From Capsicum annuum (Eukaryota; Streptophyta; Magnoliopsida; Solanales; Solanaceae), in contig NC_061119.1 of NCBI RefSeq assembly GCF_002878395.1, positions 16,360,780 to 16,424,779 on the forward strand: a stretch of DNA of 64,000 nucleotides. Reading direction: 5' to 3'. The first letter of the stretch is position 1. The number at the start of each line of letters is the position of its first letter. The position numbers and the translations under genes are program-made. Shown piece by piece: positions 11,106 through 24,140 of the stretch. Below the pieces are notes generated by a model. The model saw only the letters and a list, made by a program, of their open reading frames with translations, did no database searches and was not told the origin of the DNA.

Positions 11106-11323
11106 CTGTGTGCATAATTTTTTAGCCTAAATGAGAAAATAGAAATTGAGTACATCTGGTAATAGTCATACACTTTGAACAAAGACAAGCAACACTGAAG
11201 ACATAGAAAAATAGCAGTTCTTGTGAAGCCAAAGAAAAAACCCCTAAACCAAAGCATCCAAAGCTAACTAAAGAACCATAAGTTTAGGGACCTATACAAG
11301 CATCACAAAAACAGTTTCATGCC
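11106..11323. other. Probable intron remnant of the UTP14-like pseudogene
   Basis: AT-rich, with a pyrimidine-rich run on the minus strand leading to the acceptor at 11106. No coding sequence is supported. Confidence 0.35.
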
Positions 11324-11759
11324 TTGCATAAAGGGGAAAATACAGGATTTGCAGGAATTGATCATGAAGAATGGATGTTCACTCCTATTGAAAATAAGGG
11401 GAAACAAGTCAAGGTAGGATCTCTTGAGACGGGTAAAAAGATTTATACACAAATAAATAGTGTATTTATAAGAAATATATTTAAAGTACTGCAACAATCA
11501 AATGTTGTGGTATCTGAGCACTTACTTGAGTCTAAGAAGTATAAGCAAAAGGAGTTGAGAAGGTATGTACAGGAGAATCATGCAAAATTGATGGGCATGG
11601 TAGAGACAAGAGTGAAGTACCCTAAAGCTGCAGCAATAGCACAACAAATATTACCTGGTTATAGCTTAATCTACAATTATACTTATGCACCTAATGGTAT
11701 AATCTAGATATTGTGGGATTTTAGTAGTTTTCAAGTTGATCTTATAGCACAAGAGGCCC
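11324..11759 (+). pseudogene. LINE fragment 1: end of ORF1 and start of endonuclease
   Basis: This belongs to a plant LINE (non-LTR retrotransposon). The 127-codon frame at 11324-11707 ends with the start of the apurinic-like endonuclease (EEP fold): HAKLMGMVETRVKYPKAAAI, then LPGYSLIYNYTYAPNGII, matching the LETRVK and NGRIWVLW motifs of plant LINE ORF2. It reads on after a TAG as LWDFSSFQVDLI until the SIRE-like insertion at 11760. The same gene resumes at 36083, on the far side of a 24-kb insertion. The true 5' end is not visible, so the copy is probably 5' truncated, as is usual for LINEs. Confidence 0.8.
11755..11759. other. Target site duplication GGCCC (left copy)
   Basis: GGCCC here is repeated exactly at 36078-36082 and brackets the first SIRE-like element. 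Removing 11760-36082 restores the LINE reading frame context. Confidence 0.9.
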
Positions 11760-12617
11760 TGATGGAATATATGAGTCCATCGAAACACAACCGGACCAGG
11801 TCCCAAAACTTATGAATACAGTAAATAACAACTAGAGAACAGATAATGCATCAAATTAAAGAACACATGAATTTCACATGGAAACTTTCTTGCTCAAAGA
11901 ACGTAAAAACCATGACCTGCCATTTAGGATTTCCAAACTTCACTCTTCTTCAATATACTAAGTGATTACAAACTTCTATAATCAGTAATCCTTGTGATAA
12001 CTCTATCAAAAAACAAGTGTGATAACTCTAACACACTTAGAACTGACTAGCTCTAGTCACATATCCTAGGTAACTCTACCAAGGACACAACACTTGAAAG
12101 AAGTTATCAAATACCTGACAAACTTATGCCCAACTCAAACAACCAACTCTAGTTGCTTAGACTCGGACTAAACTTTGGACAATCTACGCATCTACTATCC
12201 TTTATAATTAGGAGTAGATTTATAATATAAGACCAAAATACTCAATAATACAACACACACACTAGACTTAAGATAAGCAAGCAATCGGGTCCCTGTGTAA
12301 ATTGTGGTCTTGAGCAGCTTTTACTTGTTTTTTGAAATTCGATACTAATGCTTGTAAAAAATAGGTTTTGTTGTGAGCAAAGTATTTTTATAAATAACGT
12401 AAAAAAACCTAGGCATATTTCTATTGGTCGAGGTTCAGTTACTCTACTGCAGAGCCACCAACTTTCTGCAGTAAAGTACAACTTCCAGTTGTAGTCAAGC
12501 ACGTTATTGTCAAGGCTCATTTAAACTGAGATCAGGTCGAATGGAAACATAATAGGATGCCTATCGGGTCTATTTGTGGAATAGTTTGTAGATCATTAAA
12601 ACCTTTGGGGTATAATA
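11760..12617 (-). repeat. 3' LTR of SIRE-like element 1
   Basis: 858 bp on the minus strand. On the plus strand it runs from TGATGGAATATATGAG to TATAATA and aligns along its length with 35223-36077. The first base pair of the LTR in element orientation has decayed (TA instead of TG). Confidence 0.88.
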
Positions 12618-12631
12618 TTTTCCTCCTTTTT
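12618..12631 (-). other. Polypurine tract of SIRE-like element 1
   Basis: The minus strand reads AAAAAGGAGGAAAA and directly abuts the 3' LTR. Confidence 0.8.
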
Positions 12632-15171
12632 GATGATGACAAACTATTGTCCCTATCGTTAGGACCACTTTCCCATGTAGCATATTCCCCATATTGATAG
12701 CACTAGGTCCCTCCACAATCAAAACCAGCAACTTCCCTCTTTTGGCATCATTAAAAAAGAACAATAGTAAACAAAGAGAATTAGTAAGCAGAAAAGTTAA
12801 CACATGGCCATTGAAGCTACACTAACATGAATGAAAGAAAGAGACATAAGGCATTTAGTAGAGAACAATAAGAGAAGATACTTCATTATTAAGAAGCCAG
12901 CACCAGTTACATTTTAAGAGGCAAAACATTAAAACAATAAAAAATGCCATGATTAACAGAGACAAAAAAATAGGTTCAAAAATAGGAGGGCATAATATGA
13001 GATACACAGGGCTTAGAAGGAGTTGATCCTATAAAGAAGGTGGTTTGGGAGCTAGAGACTTAAGAAGTAGTTCCATTCGAGCACTCTTCGCAGCATGAGC
13101 ATTCAACAACTATTTGGTGAGATCTTTGACCTCCTAAAGACTCAAGGCCTCATCAGTAAGTGTAGTAATTTATGCCTTCAACTAAGTGTTCTCATCCCTC
13201 AGACCATAGAGGCACCAGGTCCCTCAGACATTAATTATTGCATCCTAGCTTTCAGCTGTGATATCTCAACATTGTGTGCAGCCACTGCCACCCTCATCTC
13301 CTCCAACTCACCACTTAGGCATTCCTGAACATCCAACAGCTCCGACACTTGAGACTTGGTCCCAACTTTCTCTTCCACGTACTCATTTTTAATCAATGAG
13401 GTCATAGTAAACATTTACTTGCCATTCCATTAAATACCTCCCATACATTCTATTTTGAAGTGCTTGAAGACTTTAGTGAGGAACAATCCATAAGGAAGCC
13501 CATGTTTTCTATCCTTGACCTATAGAACTTTATAAAAATGCTCAAGAATTAGAGCACGTAGATTGATCATTTCAAACTTAGTAAGGGTTTCCATCAAAAA
13601 TAGGTCTGTTGTATAGGCTACTATAGCAGTACCTTGTTAACAAATTTAAAAAGCAGTTGAAACTCACCTTTTAGAAACTTCTTCTGAATCCAGCTCTAGA
13701 ATCTCCACCAACCTTAGAAGCAGACTGCACGAAGGCAAGAAAAGGTTATTTTATTTGGACTGACTTAATCCCATCAACAGGTACACCAAGGATCGGCCCA
13801 GGTAACTTTATATCAAGAAATGTTTTTGACTCCATACACCATTACAGTGAGACTGGATGCATTATCAACATATTCTAATGTAAAGAAGAAGTCCTTGACT
13901 TCATCTTAATAGAACATTGGTGCACGAGGCTCAAAAAGTTGCAGACAATCTTGGTGTTCAACGTATTAAACAAGCTCAGTTATTCCAGGTTCATCTCAGA
14001 TTCTTGTGTCAAAAACCCTCCCAGTTAATACCTTTTGGGATTGAGGATCTTGTTCCTCTCCTCTCTTATGAGACCAGGAACCACCACTTGAATCTGTATT
14101 CTTTTTAAGGAGGAACCAAGTCCCTCATCTATTTTACTAGTTCCCTTACATTCTTGTGTGTTACCATTAGTACCAGGTCCGCTGAAGACTTCTACTCTTT
14201 ATTTTTTTGAATGGTGATTATTTTCTTACTAGCACCCTTTGGATTGGGTGTTGTAGGCTTCGAAGCCCCCATTCTATTATTTTTTCTCCTAGAAGCAACA
14301 ACAACGTCATCATGATTCTTCGTTTCCTCATTTCTATCATCACCCTCCACACCCGCTACCTTCTCAGGAGGCGACGTAGGTTTCTCACTTGCAATCTTTT
14401 TTCTTAGCATTTCACTTTCTGGTAGTGACTCTCTTACTTGTCTTTAATGCATCACTCATTAATTTTTCTCTGTCCTTCGAGTACTATACGATCGTTGAAT
14501 AGGATTCTCAAAGACTTGATCTTTCTTGAATATCCTCTTTTTCTCATTCTATTCCAGGAGAGATTTACAAAAACATCCTCATCATCATCATCCTTAACTG
14601 AAGAATGAACAACTTCCTTAGATACCCTTCTAGAAAGATGGGCAACATCATATTTGGGACCAGGAGATTTTGGAGGAGCATCAAAGAACAATGGAGAACC
14701 TGATGTTAGTTTTGTCAGACTATCGACTACCCACCTCAAAACTCCTTGGAGGGTTTCCACGCCCCTCAAGTAAATCACCTTAAAATAGACTTTGTTCTAC
14801 CTCAGGAGGTTCAACAACTGCTAGGGGAACTAGTCCCTTGGACAATTCAGGTATCGCACTTGACTTAGGAATTGAACTAGTTGAGGTGCTCTCATGAACA
14901 AGAATAGAGAGTCATTGAGATGTAGATTTGGTACATGAGGAGATCTTTTCAGAGGTTTCTGGGTCCACACTCAGGGAAGGGATTTAAGTGTTTGTCACTA
15001 GTTGTTCTTCACCAATAGGTAACCCAAAGAGTCCTTCAGTAACCAAGGGTGGTGAAGGATTTTCTTCTAAGAAAGGGTTTTCAAAAGCCAATGAGGGATT
15101 TCTGGAAAATGTTAAACAATGGGAGCATTTTGTTCTGAGGATGTTTTAACAAAAGACGAAGGAAGAGACAT
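12632..15171 (-). pseudogene. env-like region of SIRE-like element 1
   Basis: SIRE-lineage elements carry an extra ORF of unknown, env-like type between RNase H and the 3' LTR. Here a minus-strand frame starts at 15171 with MSLPSSFVKTSSEQNAPIV and is then broken. Two remnants are readable: 14452-14778, which is charged and ends in a basic segment with RKRGYSRKIKSLRI, and 14192-14410, rich in Lys, Asn and Pro with a SRRKNNRMG basic patch. The remaining part towards 13000 has scattered short frames that resemble, in position, the conserved C-terminal domain of the related frame at 39058-39687. No membrane segment or cleavage site could be defined. Function is unknown, and the env label is by position and lineage only. 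Confidence 0.6.
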
Positions 15172-15897
15172 TTAGCAGTGAGTAAGAGTTTTAAGCTCAC
15201 GAAATAGAAACAAAGATGAACAAAAGAATTTGTTATTCTGAAGATACAGGTTTACAAGAGAGCTAATAGTTAATGGTTTTAAAAAGATGAAATAGGAAAA
15301 AGGGGTATTTAATGGAGATCAAAGGGGTGATTTTTGGAATACAATTAAAGTGACGTGTGTGGTTCCTATTGGACATGCCGCTTCATCTTAATGCTTGATG
15401 GAATAGTGATCTGAAGAGAGAAAAAGAGACGTGGTTGGTCACGTGACATTTTCAAGAGGTTATTTTAATATTTAAATCATACAAAGTAGTGGTACTAACC
15501 TTGTAGTATGGACCAGTTGAAGCTTCTCTTCTAGTTGAGTCTGACCCACAACTCCTTTTAGCCTGACTAATTCACCAGCGGTATATACTTGTAGAAGGTA
15601 TGAGACTAGTTAGACTTGTCCACAAACTCACATTTGAACACCTGCATTCTAATTCTAGCTAATGCAGTGAAAAGAAATGGAAATGACTGTATAGAATTCA
15701 AGTCATTTCCATCACATCAAGTTTGAGTCTGTCCTTCTCAAACTGATTTCTATGCAATTCCTTGGTGAATGTATTAACCACTTAATCCTCAATTTTGCAT
15801 AAATTCACACAAATTGTGTCTTTTTCAACATTGTCTCTCTAAAAGTGATGTCTCACATCAATGTGCTTGGTTCTTTTGTGTTGAACTGAATTTTTTG
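15172..15897 (-). other. Spacer between RNase H and env-like region
   Basis: No gene is visible. It contains the 3' tail of the copia polyprotein region and non-coding spacer. A small perfect inverted repeat (GGAAATGACT and AGTCATTTCC) lies at about 15680-15712. Confidence 0.5.
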
Positions 15898-16662
15898 CTA
15901 TGTTGAGAGCACTGATATTGTCATAGAATAAAGGAATGGAGTTTGTGACAACTCCAAAATCCTTAAGTTGTTGCTTGATTCATAAAAGTTGAGCATAGCA
16001 TGAGGCAACAACAATATACTAGGCTTTTTGCTTCCATAGGAGATTAGATTGGATCCTAGAAAATGAGTTATTTCTAATGTACTTTTTCTATCCACCAGGT
16101 ATCCTGCATAATCTGCATCAGCATAACCAGTTAGATCAAAAGAGTCATTTGAAGGGTAATACGGGATCATGTCCCCTATAACCTTCAAATGAGATTTCTT
16201 TGAACATGCCTAGAATTTTGCACATATTTAAATACTAAATACAATATATGGTCTGCTAGGTGTTAGGTATAGAAGAGCTCCAACAATTCCTCTATACATT
16301 ATTTTATTCACCTTAGGACCTGATTCATTAATGTCCAGCTTGTAGTTGGTACCTATAAGAGTGTCCACTGGCTTGGCATCATTCATGAGGAATTTGCTCA
16401 GCGGCTCCTTGAAGTCCCTAAAGAAGTCTGTTTGATTTACAGAACTAGGAAGAAATTTAACTCTTCCACCATGCTCATCTCAAATTCACTACCTATAAGT
16501 TTGTCAAAGTCTTTACATAGTGTGTCTGAAATTTCTCTAAAAATAATATCATTCACATAGACTTGAACTATCAACAAATTTGCTCCTTGTAAAAAGGTGT
16601 TGTCAATTTTTCCCCTCTGAACTCATTCTCAAGAAGAAACTTGGAGAGCTACATTTACCAAG
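15898..16662 (-). pseudogene. SIRE-like element 1 RT C-terminus and RNase H
   Basis: The minus strand continues the RT gene after the nested insertion. Just inside the border it reads LSKFLLENEF (about 16650-16620), the segment that follows the conserved ALYGLKQAPRAWY box in copia RT. RNase H is seen at 16188-15898 with TGYADADYAGYLVDRKST and GSNLISYGSKKPS. Several stops are present. The other half of the RT ends at 31345, next to the matching target duplication CTCTA. Confidence 0.85.
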
Positions 16663-16667
16663 CTCTA
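16663..16667. other. Target site duplication CTCTA (left copy)
   Basis: It is repeated exactly at 31341-31345. Both copies fall in the copia RT motif for Ala-Pro-Arg-Ala, so excision of 16668-31345 would rejoin the two RT halves. Confidence 0.88.
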
Positions 16668-18150
16668 TGTAACACCCCAAATTATATAAGGATATAGTAG
16701 TCTTTATAAAAGAAGACAAAATGAAAGAAAATAGTATTTTTAAAAAAGGAAAATTAATCAGAAACATACTAGGAAAAATTGAAGTCAAAAGTTAAAGTGA
16801 AATTGAGGGAAGATTTTGTGTAAGAAACTCTTGGAAAAAAGGGCATGAATTTTTTCTCTCTAGTGAAAGAGAGCGACGAAGTTTTATCATGAAAAAAAAA
16901 ATAAGTAAAAGGGAAAAGGCCGTATATCCTTCTCATGATTCAACTCTTCAAGTTCATGGAATTATGGGCAGCAAAAGAAAAACACAAATTTGGTTGAAAG
17001 AAATTGCAGGTTTGATTTCTCAAGCCTCTGAAAGTTCTGAAATGGAATTTTTGGCATCTATTTTGATTTGAACCACAATTACCAACACTAAGGTAAATTT
17101 TCTTCTATATCTCTTTGTGATTTCTAGTTTAGGTGATTTGCTTGGAGCAGTGAAATTTAATTACTAAAGACAAGAACTATGGGCTATAAGGTACGATTTT
17201 AGATACAAAGTTTGATGAATTGAAAGTTGCCATGAACTATTTGAGAGTTGGGTAATCTAAATTTATCATGAAATTATCCTAAACAAGAAAGTTAACACGA
17301 GATTGATATGATGTGATTATAGATTTGATTCAAGAAAGTGATACGAATCATTCGAGGTGACAAGTTTGGTATTCCAATACGTATACTGTGAGTAGTAATC
17401 TTTCCATGATTTGTGTTTCATAACTTGCATATTTTATATATGATTTGATGAAACAAGAATTATTAAATGCTTTGAAATTGCATGTGGGGCAAGTCCTTTA
17501 CTTGATATGATATTGAAATTGGGTATTTGAGATACTTATAACACGTGTTTACCGTTACCTGAGATACGATTACTGATGTTATGAAAGTTCTTTACTTACA
17601 TAAGAAATAAGTATTTTTGACATGAGTTTTATCCAAGTTTAAAAGTAATATGATTTGATATGAACTTTAAAGCTATGTTCTATTCTGAAAAATGCTTTCA
17701 TATGAATATCTATTGTTTACAAAGAAAGTATAAATTAGAGTAGACCTTGATTTAAATTTTGTATCTAGCGGTGGGATTGTTAGACCTAGTGCACCTTGTA
17801 TTTACTGATGACTGATATAGCCCTCACTATTGGGAAGGTAAAACTAGCATACTGTTACTGATCTCTCTCGAGTAGGGAACTACTGATATGGTATTTGACT
17901 TCTTTATAAGGGGTACACTATTATTAGCTATTCTTAATGTAGAATGCCGCACTGATTACACGATTCATTCTTAGAAATCTCCTAAATATGTAATATTTTA
18001 TATGTTATGATGCTATTGATTTTATTATTGAACTATTGGTTTAATTTTGCTTACTTGAAACAAATGATACTGCTTATTGTTACTATTTTCTGAAAGAGCA
18101 TTTATTTCATGATGGTTTATGACTTATCCCAATTAAAACGGTCATGGTTA

Positions 18151-18270
18151 AGTGTTATTACTCACTTAGCTAGTGTCTCACTCCTCGCTATTATTTTTAC
18201 AGAGAACATAAGTGTTATAACTCACTTAGCTAGAGTCTCACTCCTCATTATTATTTTTACAGGGAACACA
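18151..18270. repeat. Two tandem 60-bp units
   Basis: 18151-18210 and 18211-18270 are near-identical copies that both begin AGTGTTAT and contain ACTCACTTAGCTAG and TATTATTTTTACAG. They lie inside the solo LTR. Confidence 0.9.
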
Positions 18271-18322
18271 GGTAACGATGAGAATTTCTTTAGCTAGAGA
18301 TCTCGAGGTAGTATATTCCTGG

Positions 18323-20874
18323 TGCAATACCCCACAAATCCAAACCTATGTTAGATCCATGTTTCAAGATCATTAAAAGTACCGTGTAATTCTTTGGTAG
18401 TTTTACAAGTGAGATTGATGTATATTAAGACCTCAAACAACTCCCAGATATTAGACAGATTAAAATATTCCTTACCGATTGAGTTTTCGAGAAGAATGTT
18501 GCTCAAGTCAACTTCAAATAGGCATATCTTTTGCTCTACTACGAATTTTCCAGCTCAAGACCCACCAACTTGAAGGAAATTAAATTAGCTTTCCAACAAT
18601 ACCAATTTTGCCTAAATTTGATACTCGGGTGAGAAGTTATAGAACTTCTAGTGAATGTAGTGGGTCAAAATAAGCAGCACCGCATAACGGAGGACCTAAG
18701 AATGACACTCGTCCTTTTTCAATAAAGCACCACAATTAGCCCACGTCGTGGTGAAGCCTAAATTTCCATTCGACCCTTTAAAGTAGCTCACCACAATAAG
18801 CCAGTATCGCACCAGAAATCCCAATGGGACAGACACCGTATCACGGTGGAGTTCAAAATGGGACTCGTCCCTTATCCAGTGAGCCCAATGCGATTTTGCC
18901 GCATCGCACCAAAGGAAAAATTCGCATTCAATGAGGCACCGCTATGGATTCAAATCACGTAAAAGTTCCAGTTCGAAATTGTCCTTTTTCCAGCGGCGGA
19001 ACACGATAGCACCGCATCGCGCCAGAGCCAAAAATTGAGATTTTCAGTTCAGTTCTGATTTTTTAAATTCCAAGGGCATTTAAGTACTTTCCCTCACCCC
19101 ACTCGGTCCAAACGCGGGATTTAAGTCCCAATAGAGCATTATTTTCTCATTATTTCACAATTCTCTTAAATTAAAGTAGCCCTCTTTCAAGAAACAAACC
19201 CTAGCCTTTAAGATTCAAGGTCAAATCTCAAGAATTCATCATCAATTCTCACAAATTCAAAAATCAAGGTATGTTAAATGTTCAACCATGGGTCCCTTTC
19301 ACCCATGGAGTCCACATATCAAATTTTAAATTCAAAGTTGTGATCTTTACAAGAAATTGTGATTTTAAATTATGATTTTAACCAAGAACTCCCATGAATT
19401 GTAATTCTTCACCACGTTTACATGCAATTGTTGTTGATATTGAACCCCACACATTTGAATAATGTTATTTGTTGATTTAAACCCAGATTAGTTATGTTAA
19501 TGTTGAAATTATGTTATTTCTACAAGCCTTAAACTATTCCCATGCTTAGCTTGAACTATGACTATCAAGTGTTTGATGAAATGCCTACGGGAATGAATTT
19601 TTTATAAATGCTTTCATATTATGTCCTCCAAGTTTTAGTACTATTTTAATATCATTTCTATCGAGTCTTGGGGTTATGAATACCCAAACACTTAGTTGAT
19701 TAATTAGCTTCAGTATCTTTAGATTAGTTTGGCATATTACAAGCAATATCAGGTCAGTCAGTTATCATGATTAGTGAAACTTAGAATATTTCCATATTCT
19801 GAGTCAGTTTAGTTATGAGTAGGATTTAATACCAAGTGAGTGTCAGGATGATGACTTCCTCGTTAGTTAGGCAGAGTTGTTAATAGCAGACCATGTGCTC
19901 CAAAACTATGTAGCCAGCGTAGGATTTGAGGAGTCACTTGTCAGTTAGGCTTGACTACTTCCTAGGGGTCACCCGTCAGTTGGGGATTGAGACTATTATT
20001 CATGCGGGACAATATACTAGTGAATCCACATAGCCAGTGTTAGTGCCCATGGCATAGTACTGAAACCCTTCCAACTGGGGTCACAGGTTGGATCCCAATT
20101 TACTCATTGGGGCATGTCGGTTAGATGATAGCTCCCAGAGTCTAAGTTCAGTATTCAGTATATTTTAATTCAGAATTGTATTAACCATACCATACAGATA
20201 AGAGTTATTCAGTTATCAGATTTTAATATTTCAGTACATATTATATTTAGAACATATTTTATGCTTGGTCATACATTCCCAGTATTTACAAATGTCATGC
20301 TTTTACTCAGTACTTTATGTTATTCATCCAGTTAGATATTATTCCTGTACATAAGCCATGCATATCGGCCTACCTCATTTAGTATACCAGTATATTTAAA
20401 GTACTGATCGCATACTCTTTTCTTGCGTTATGATATATTATATCATAGGTTCAGATGCTCAGTTCCTGGATCGCGCATAGACCTTCCAGATTATCAGCTG
20501 TAGCAGTGGTGAGTCCTCATATTTCGAGGACAAACTATATTTATTTTCATATTTTTAGTTTAGTAGTTAGTTGGGGCCTGTCCCATCAACTCTTATTTAG
20601 TAAGTTTTAGAGGCTTTCAAATACTTCAGATAGTCAACCAATTATTTTGATCTTATCAGTTTCAAACAGTCATTTTCAGACAGTTGTTTTCCATATTCAT
20701 GATTCAGAAATATTTTAGTAGTTAAAACCTTATGGCATATTCAGATATTCTGTATATGTTATTTGATTGTTATCATTTAATGCTCACAGTAGGTACCAGC
20801 TCATGGGTTAGCTTGTTGTCCCTTGGGACTGTAAGCACCGCATGACGCCCAGGGTGTACTCTCAGGGCATTATA
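18323..20874 (+). repeat. 5' LTR of the Tekay-type element
   Basis: 2552 bp, from TGCAATACCCC to GGGCATTATA. The 3' copy starts TGTAATACCCC and ends GAAGCGTTACA, so the termini have decayed by transitions. It has a GC-rich zone (18680-19025) with repeated ACCGCAT and CACCGCATCGC motifs, an imperfect palindrome at 20388-20406 and a GGTGAGTCC box at 20508-20516. Confidence 0.92.
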
Positions 20875-20878
20875 AACT

Positions 20879-20891
20879 TGGTATCAGAGCC
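20879..20891 (+). other. Primer binding site of the Tekay-type element
   Basis: TGGTATCAGAGCC four bases after the LTR end is a perfect match to the plant initiator tRNA-Met 3' end complement. Confidence 0.9.
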
Positions 20892-22230
20892 TAAGGTTTT
20901 AAATAATTCTTGGGAGTCTGAAAACCGCATCGAGTAGTGTCATGTGCATGGATGTCAAGTGTGCCACACTTATGAACAAGAGGCTATGGGGCATTTTAAG
21001 AAAAGTTTCTTTTTTTCAGTATTCATGTCATGCAAATGAGCATGAGCTCATGTTAAACTTTCTGTCTAATCTGTTCTCTCTTTCGTTTACAAAACATACC
21101 TCTCAGAAAGACAAATAGAAGAAGGAATGGGAACCATCCAGTACCTCTGCCCATTTAGAAAGATCCCCTGAATGGGTATGTTTCTTATGTAGAATTCAGA
21201 GTTGCATTTAGTACTTTAGATCACTCAGTAACAGCTTAGAATGATCAGACATCCATTGTTCTGGACAACCCAGTGGCCAATACTGCCACCGCCAGAATTT
21301 GAGACTTCACCCAAATGAATCCTCCTTCTTTTTTGGGACCCAAGTTTGAAGAGGATCCATAGGAATTCCTAGACATGGTGTAGAAAGTAACAGATATTAT
21401 GAGGGGTGACTTCTAGTGGGTGTGTTGTATTGGCTGATTACCTGCTATAGGATATAGCCCACACTTGATTTAAGTAGTGGAAAGAGGATAGGGGTGCCGA
21501 TACAGGGCCTATAAAGTGGGAGAAGTTTGATACAACCTTCTTAGATAGATTTTTCCATTGGAGCTGAAGGAGGATAATGTGTTAGATATTATCTACTTTA
21601 GGTAGGGTAACATGAGTGTGAAGGAGTATTCTCTTAAGTTTACTCAGTTAGCTAGGTATGTTCCTCATGTGGTGGCTGATAGCAGGTCTAAGATGAGCAA
21701 GTTCGTGTCTAGGGTATCTGATAGTATGGTCAAAGAGTGTAGGACTAAGATGTTAATTAAGGAGATACACATATCTAGGCTTATGGTCCATGCTCAACAG
21801 ATTGAAAAGTAGAAAAATAAGGAGATGGAGAGAGAACAAGAGAATAAGAGAGCTAGAACAGGTAGCTTTAGTTTTACTCAGCCAAGGTCAGAAAGTGGTA
21901 GTCATCCTTAGTTCCGACATAAATCTTCAGTCCCAGCTCCATCTTCAGCTAGTACCTCAATACCCAGATTCAGAAATGATAATAGGAATAGAGCACCAGG
22001 CTTTATGTCCAAAGGTAGTGTAAACAATAGTCATACAAATCCTTTATGCCAAAAATGCAATAGAAACCATTAGAGTGAGTGTAGAGCAGGCAGTGATGTA
22101 TGCTTTGGGTGTGGCAAGCCAAGCCATCAAATTTGGGAGTGTCAGGTAGTTGCTCAGAAAGGAAGGGATTTGCGCCATCAAGGCCAGTCCTATCAGTTCT
22201 AGCCGGCTGCCTGACTTAGTAGGGTGCCAC
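20892..22230 (+). pseudogene. Tekay gag with CCHC zinc knuckles
   Basis: Nucleocapsid precursor of the chromovirus. After a leader, readable Gag segments include FEEDPxEFLDMV-type sequence near 21340, WEKFDTTFLDRFF near 21510 and MSVKEYSLKFTQLARYVPHV at 21612, which are typical of the retrotransposon Gag domain. Two zinc-knuckle stretches follow: CQKCNRNH (about 22050) and the full CFGCGKPSHQIWEC (22100-22143). Several TAG stops stand where CAG or TGG is expected. The start codon cannot be fixed because the N-terminus is shifted. Confidence 0.85.
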
Positions 22231-22799
22231 TTTCAGTACTACTAGTGGTCAGCGTAAAAAAAGGCTCTATGATCTTCAGTCCCAAAAATATTAGGAAAGT
22301 TCTCCTGATGTAGTTACTAGTACGTTACACGTCTTTCATTTACATGTTTATGCTTTACTAGACCTTGGAGCTTCTCTTTCTTTTGTAACACCTTATATAG
22401 CCATCAACTTTAGAGTCAGTCTTGAAATCTTAGTAGATCCTTTCTTAGTGTCTGCCCCAGTAAGTGTCTCTATTATATCCCAGTAGGTATACAGGAACTG
22501 TCCGATTACAGTGTCTCAAAAAGTCACCTCAATTGATCTTGTGGAGTTGGAGATAATGAATATTGATGTCATTCTCAGCATAGATTGGTTCCACTCATGC
22601 TATGCTTCAGTTGATTGTAGAAATAGAATAGTTCATTTCCAGTTCTCAAATGAACCAGTTCTTGAATTGAGGGGTAGTATTACAACGCTTAGGGGTCAGC
22701 TTGTTTCGTACCTTACAGTGAAGAAGATGATACCTAAGGAGTGTATTTATCATCCTGTACGAGTCAAGGACTCTAATTCTAAGACTCCAAATCTTTAGT
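22231..22799 (+). pseudogene. Tekay aspartic protease
   Basis: The protease core reads ALLDLGASLSFVT at about 22352-22390. The family has the active-site triad in DSGA, but here the Ser is Leu. The rest of the domain (22511-22798) retains VELEIMNIDVILSIDWFHS, corresponding to the ...FDVILGMDWL motif of plant gypsy proteases. It would cleave the Gag-Pol polyprotein. It is inactive by frameshifts and probably by the altered site. Confidence 0.85.
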
Positions 22800-24140
22800 C
22801 GATTTCAGTAGTGAGGGAATTTCCAGAGGTGTTCCTTGAAGACCTTCTTGGAGTTTCTACCGAAAGGGAAATTGACTTCTAAATAAAACTTCTTCTAGAT
22901 ACCCAGCCTATCTCTATTCTACCATACAGAATAGCTACATTTAAACTTAAAGAGCTGAAAGAACAATTAAAAGACCTCCTAGATAAAGGATTCATCAGGC
23001 CTAGTGTTTTCCCATGGGGCGCACCTGTTCTATTTGTGCATAATAAAGATAGTGCTATTAGAATGTGTATTGACTACCATCAGTTGAATAAAGTCCCAAT
23101 AAAAAACAAATGTCCACTCCCCAGAATTAATGACTTATTCGACCAACTTTATGGCGCCAGTTATTTTTCTAAGATAGACCTCAGATCCACTATTATCAAC
23201 TCAGAGTCAGGGAATGTGAAATTCCCAAAACAACTTTTAGAACTCGGTATGGTTACTTTGAGTTTCTAGTCATGTTATTTGGTCTCACAAATGCCCCAGC
23301 AGCCTTCATGGACTTGATGAATCGAGTGTTCAAGCAGTACTTGGACATATTTATCATAGTCTTCATTGCTGACATTATTGTCTATTCTCATAACAAAAAT
23401 GATCATACAAACACCTTAGAATAGTATTACAGACTCTTAGAGCCCATCAGTTGTTCGCTAAATTCAGTAAGTGTGAATTCTGGCTAAGATCAGTAGCTTT
23501 CCTTAGCCATATTATTTTTGGTGATGGCATTAGAGTTGATCCTCAAAAGACCAAAGCGGTGACAAACTATCCTAGACCCATATCTCCATCAAATATCAGG
23601 AGTTTCTTGTGCTTGGCCGGCTATTACCGATGGTTTATTGAAGGGTTTTCATCTATTGCATCCCCGTGTCTAGGTTGACTCAGAAGAAAGTTAAGTTTCA
23701 GTGGTCAGATTCCTATGAGAAGAGTTTTCAGGAGTTAAAGACTCGACTCACCTCAGCCCAAGTTTTGATATTACCAGATTATTCAAATGGGTTTATTGTG
23801 TACTATGATGCTTCTAGAGTTATTTTAGGGTGTGTTTTGATGCAAAAGGGTAAAATTGTGGCCTATGCCTCTAGATAGCTTAAGCCCTATGAAAAGAATT
23901 ATCCTACCCACAATCTTGAGTTAGCATCTGTTGTGTTTACATTAAAGATTTGGAGGCACTATTTGTATGGGATGCATATTGATGTGTTCACAGATCAAAA
24001 AAGATTGCAATATGTCTTTACATAGATGAATTTGAATCTATATCAGAGAAGATGGTTATAATTGTTGAAAGATTATGATATGACTATTTTGTATCACCCG
24101 ATTAAGGCCAATATAATAGTAGATGCCCTTAGCAGATTGT
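22800..24140 (+). pseudogene. Tekay reverse transcriptase and RNase H
   Basis: RT is seen from the [17 protein letters not shown] stretch (about 22950) through [19 protein letters not shown] (23020-23075), [19 protein letters not shown] (about 23125-23180) and the catalytic region near 23361, which reads [10 protein letters not shown] where VFIDDILVYS is expected. One catalytic aspartate is thus replaced by alanine. The connection domain (23451-23678) has FAKFSKCEFWL and LCLAGYYRWFI. RNase H (23780-24130) has [30 protein letters not shown] and [15 protein letters not shown]. The enzyme would make cDNA in the cytoplasmic particle. Confidence 0.92.

Noticed and set aside
14207..14407. Plus-strand 66-codon arginine-rich frame
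   Set aside because: Antisense to the env-like remnant, with low-complexity composition. No support.
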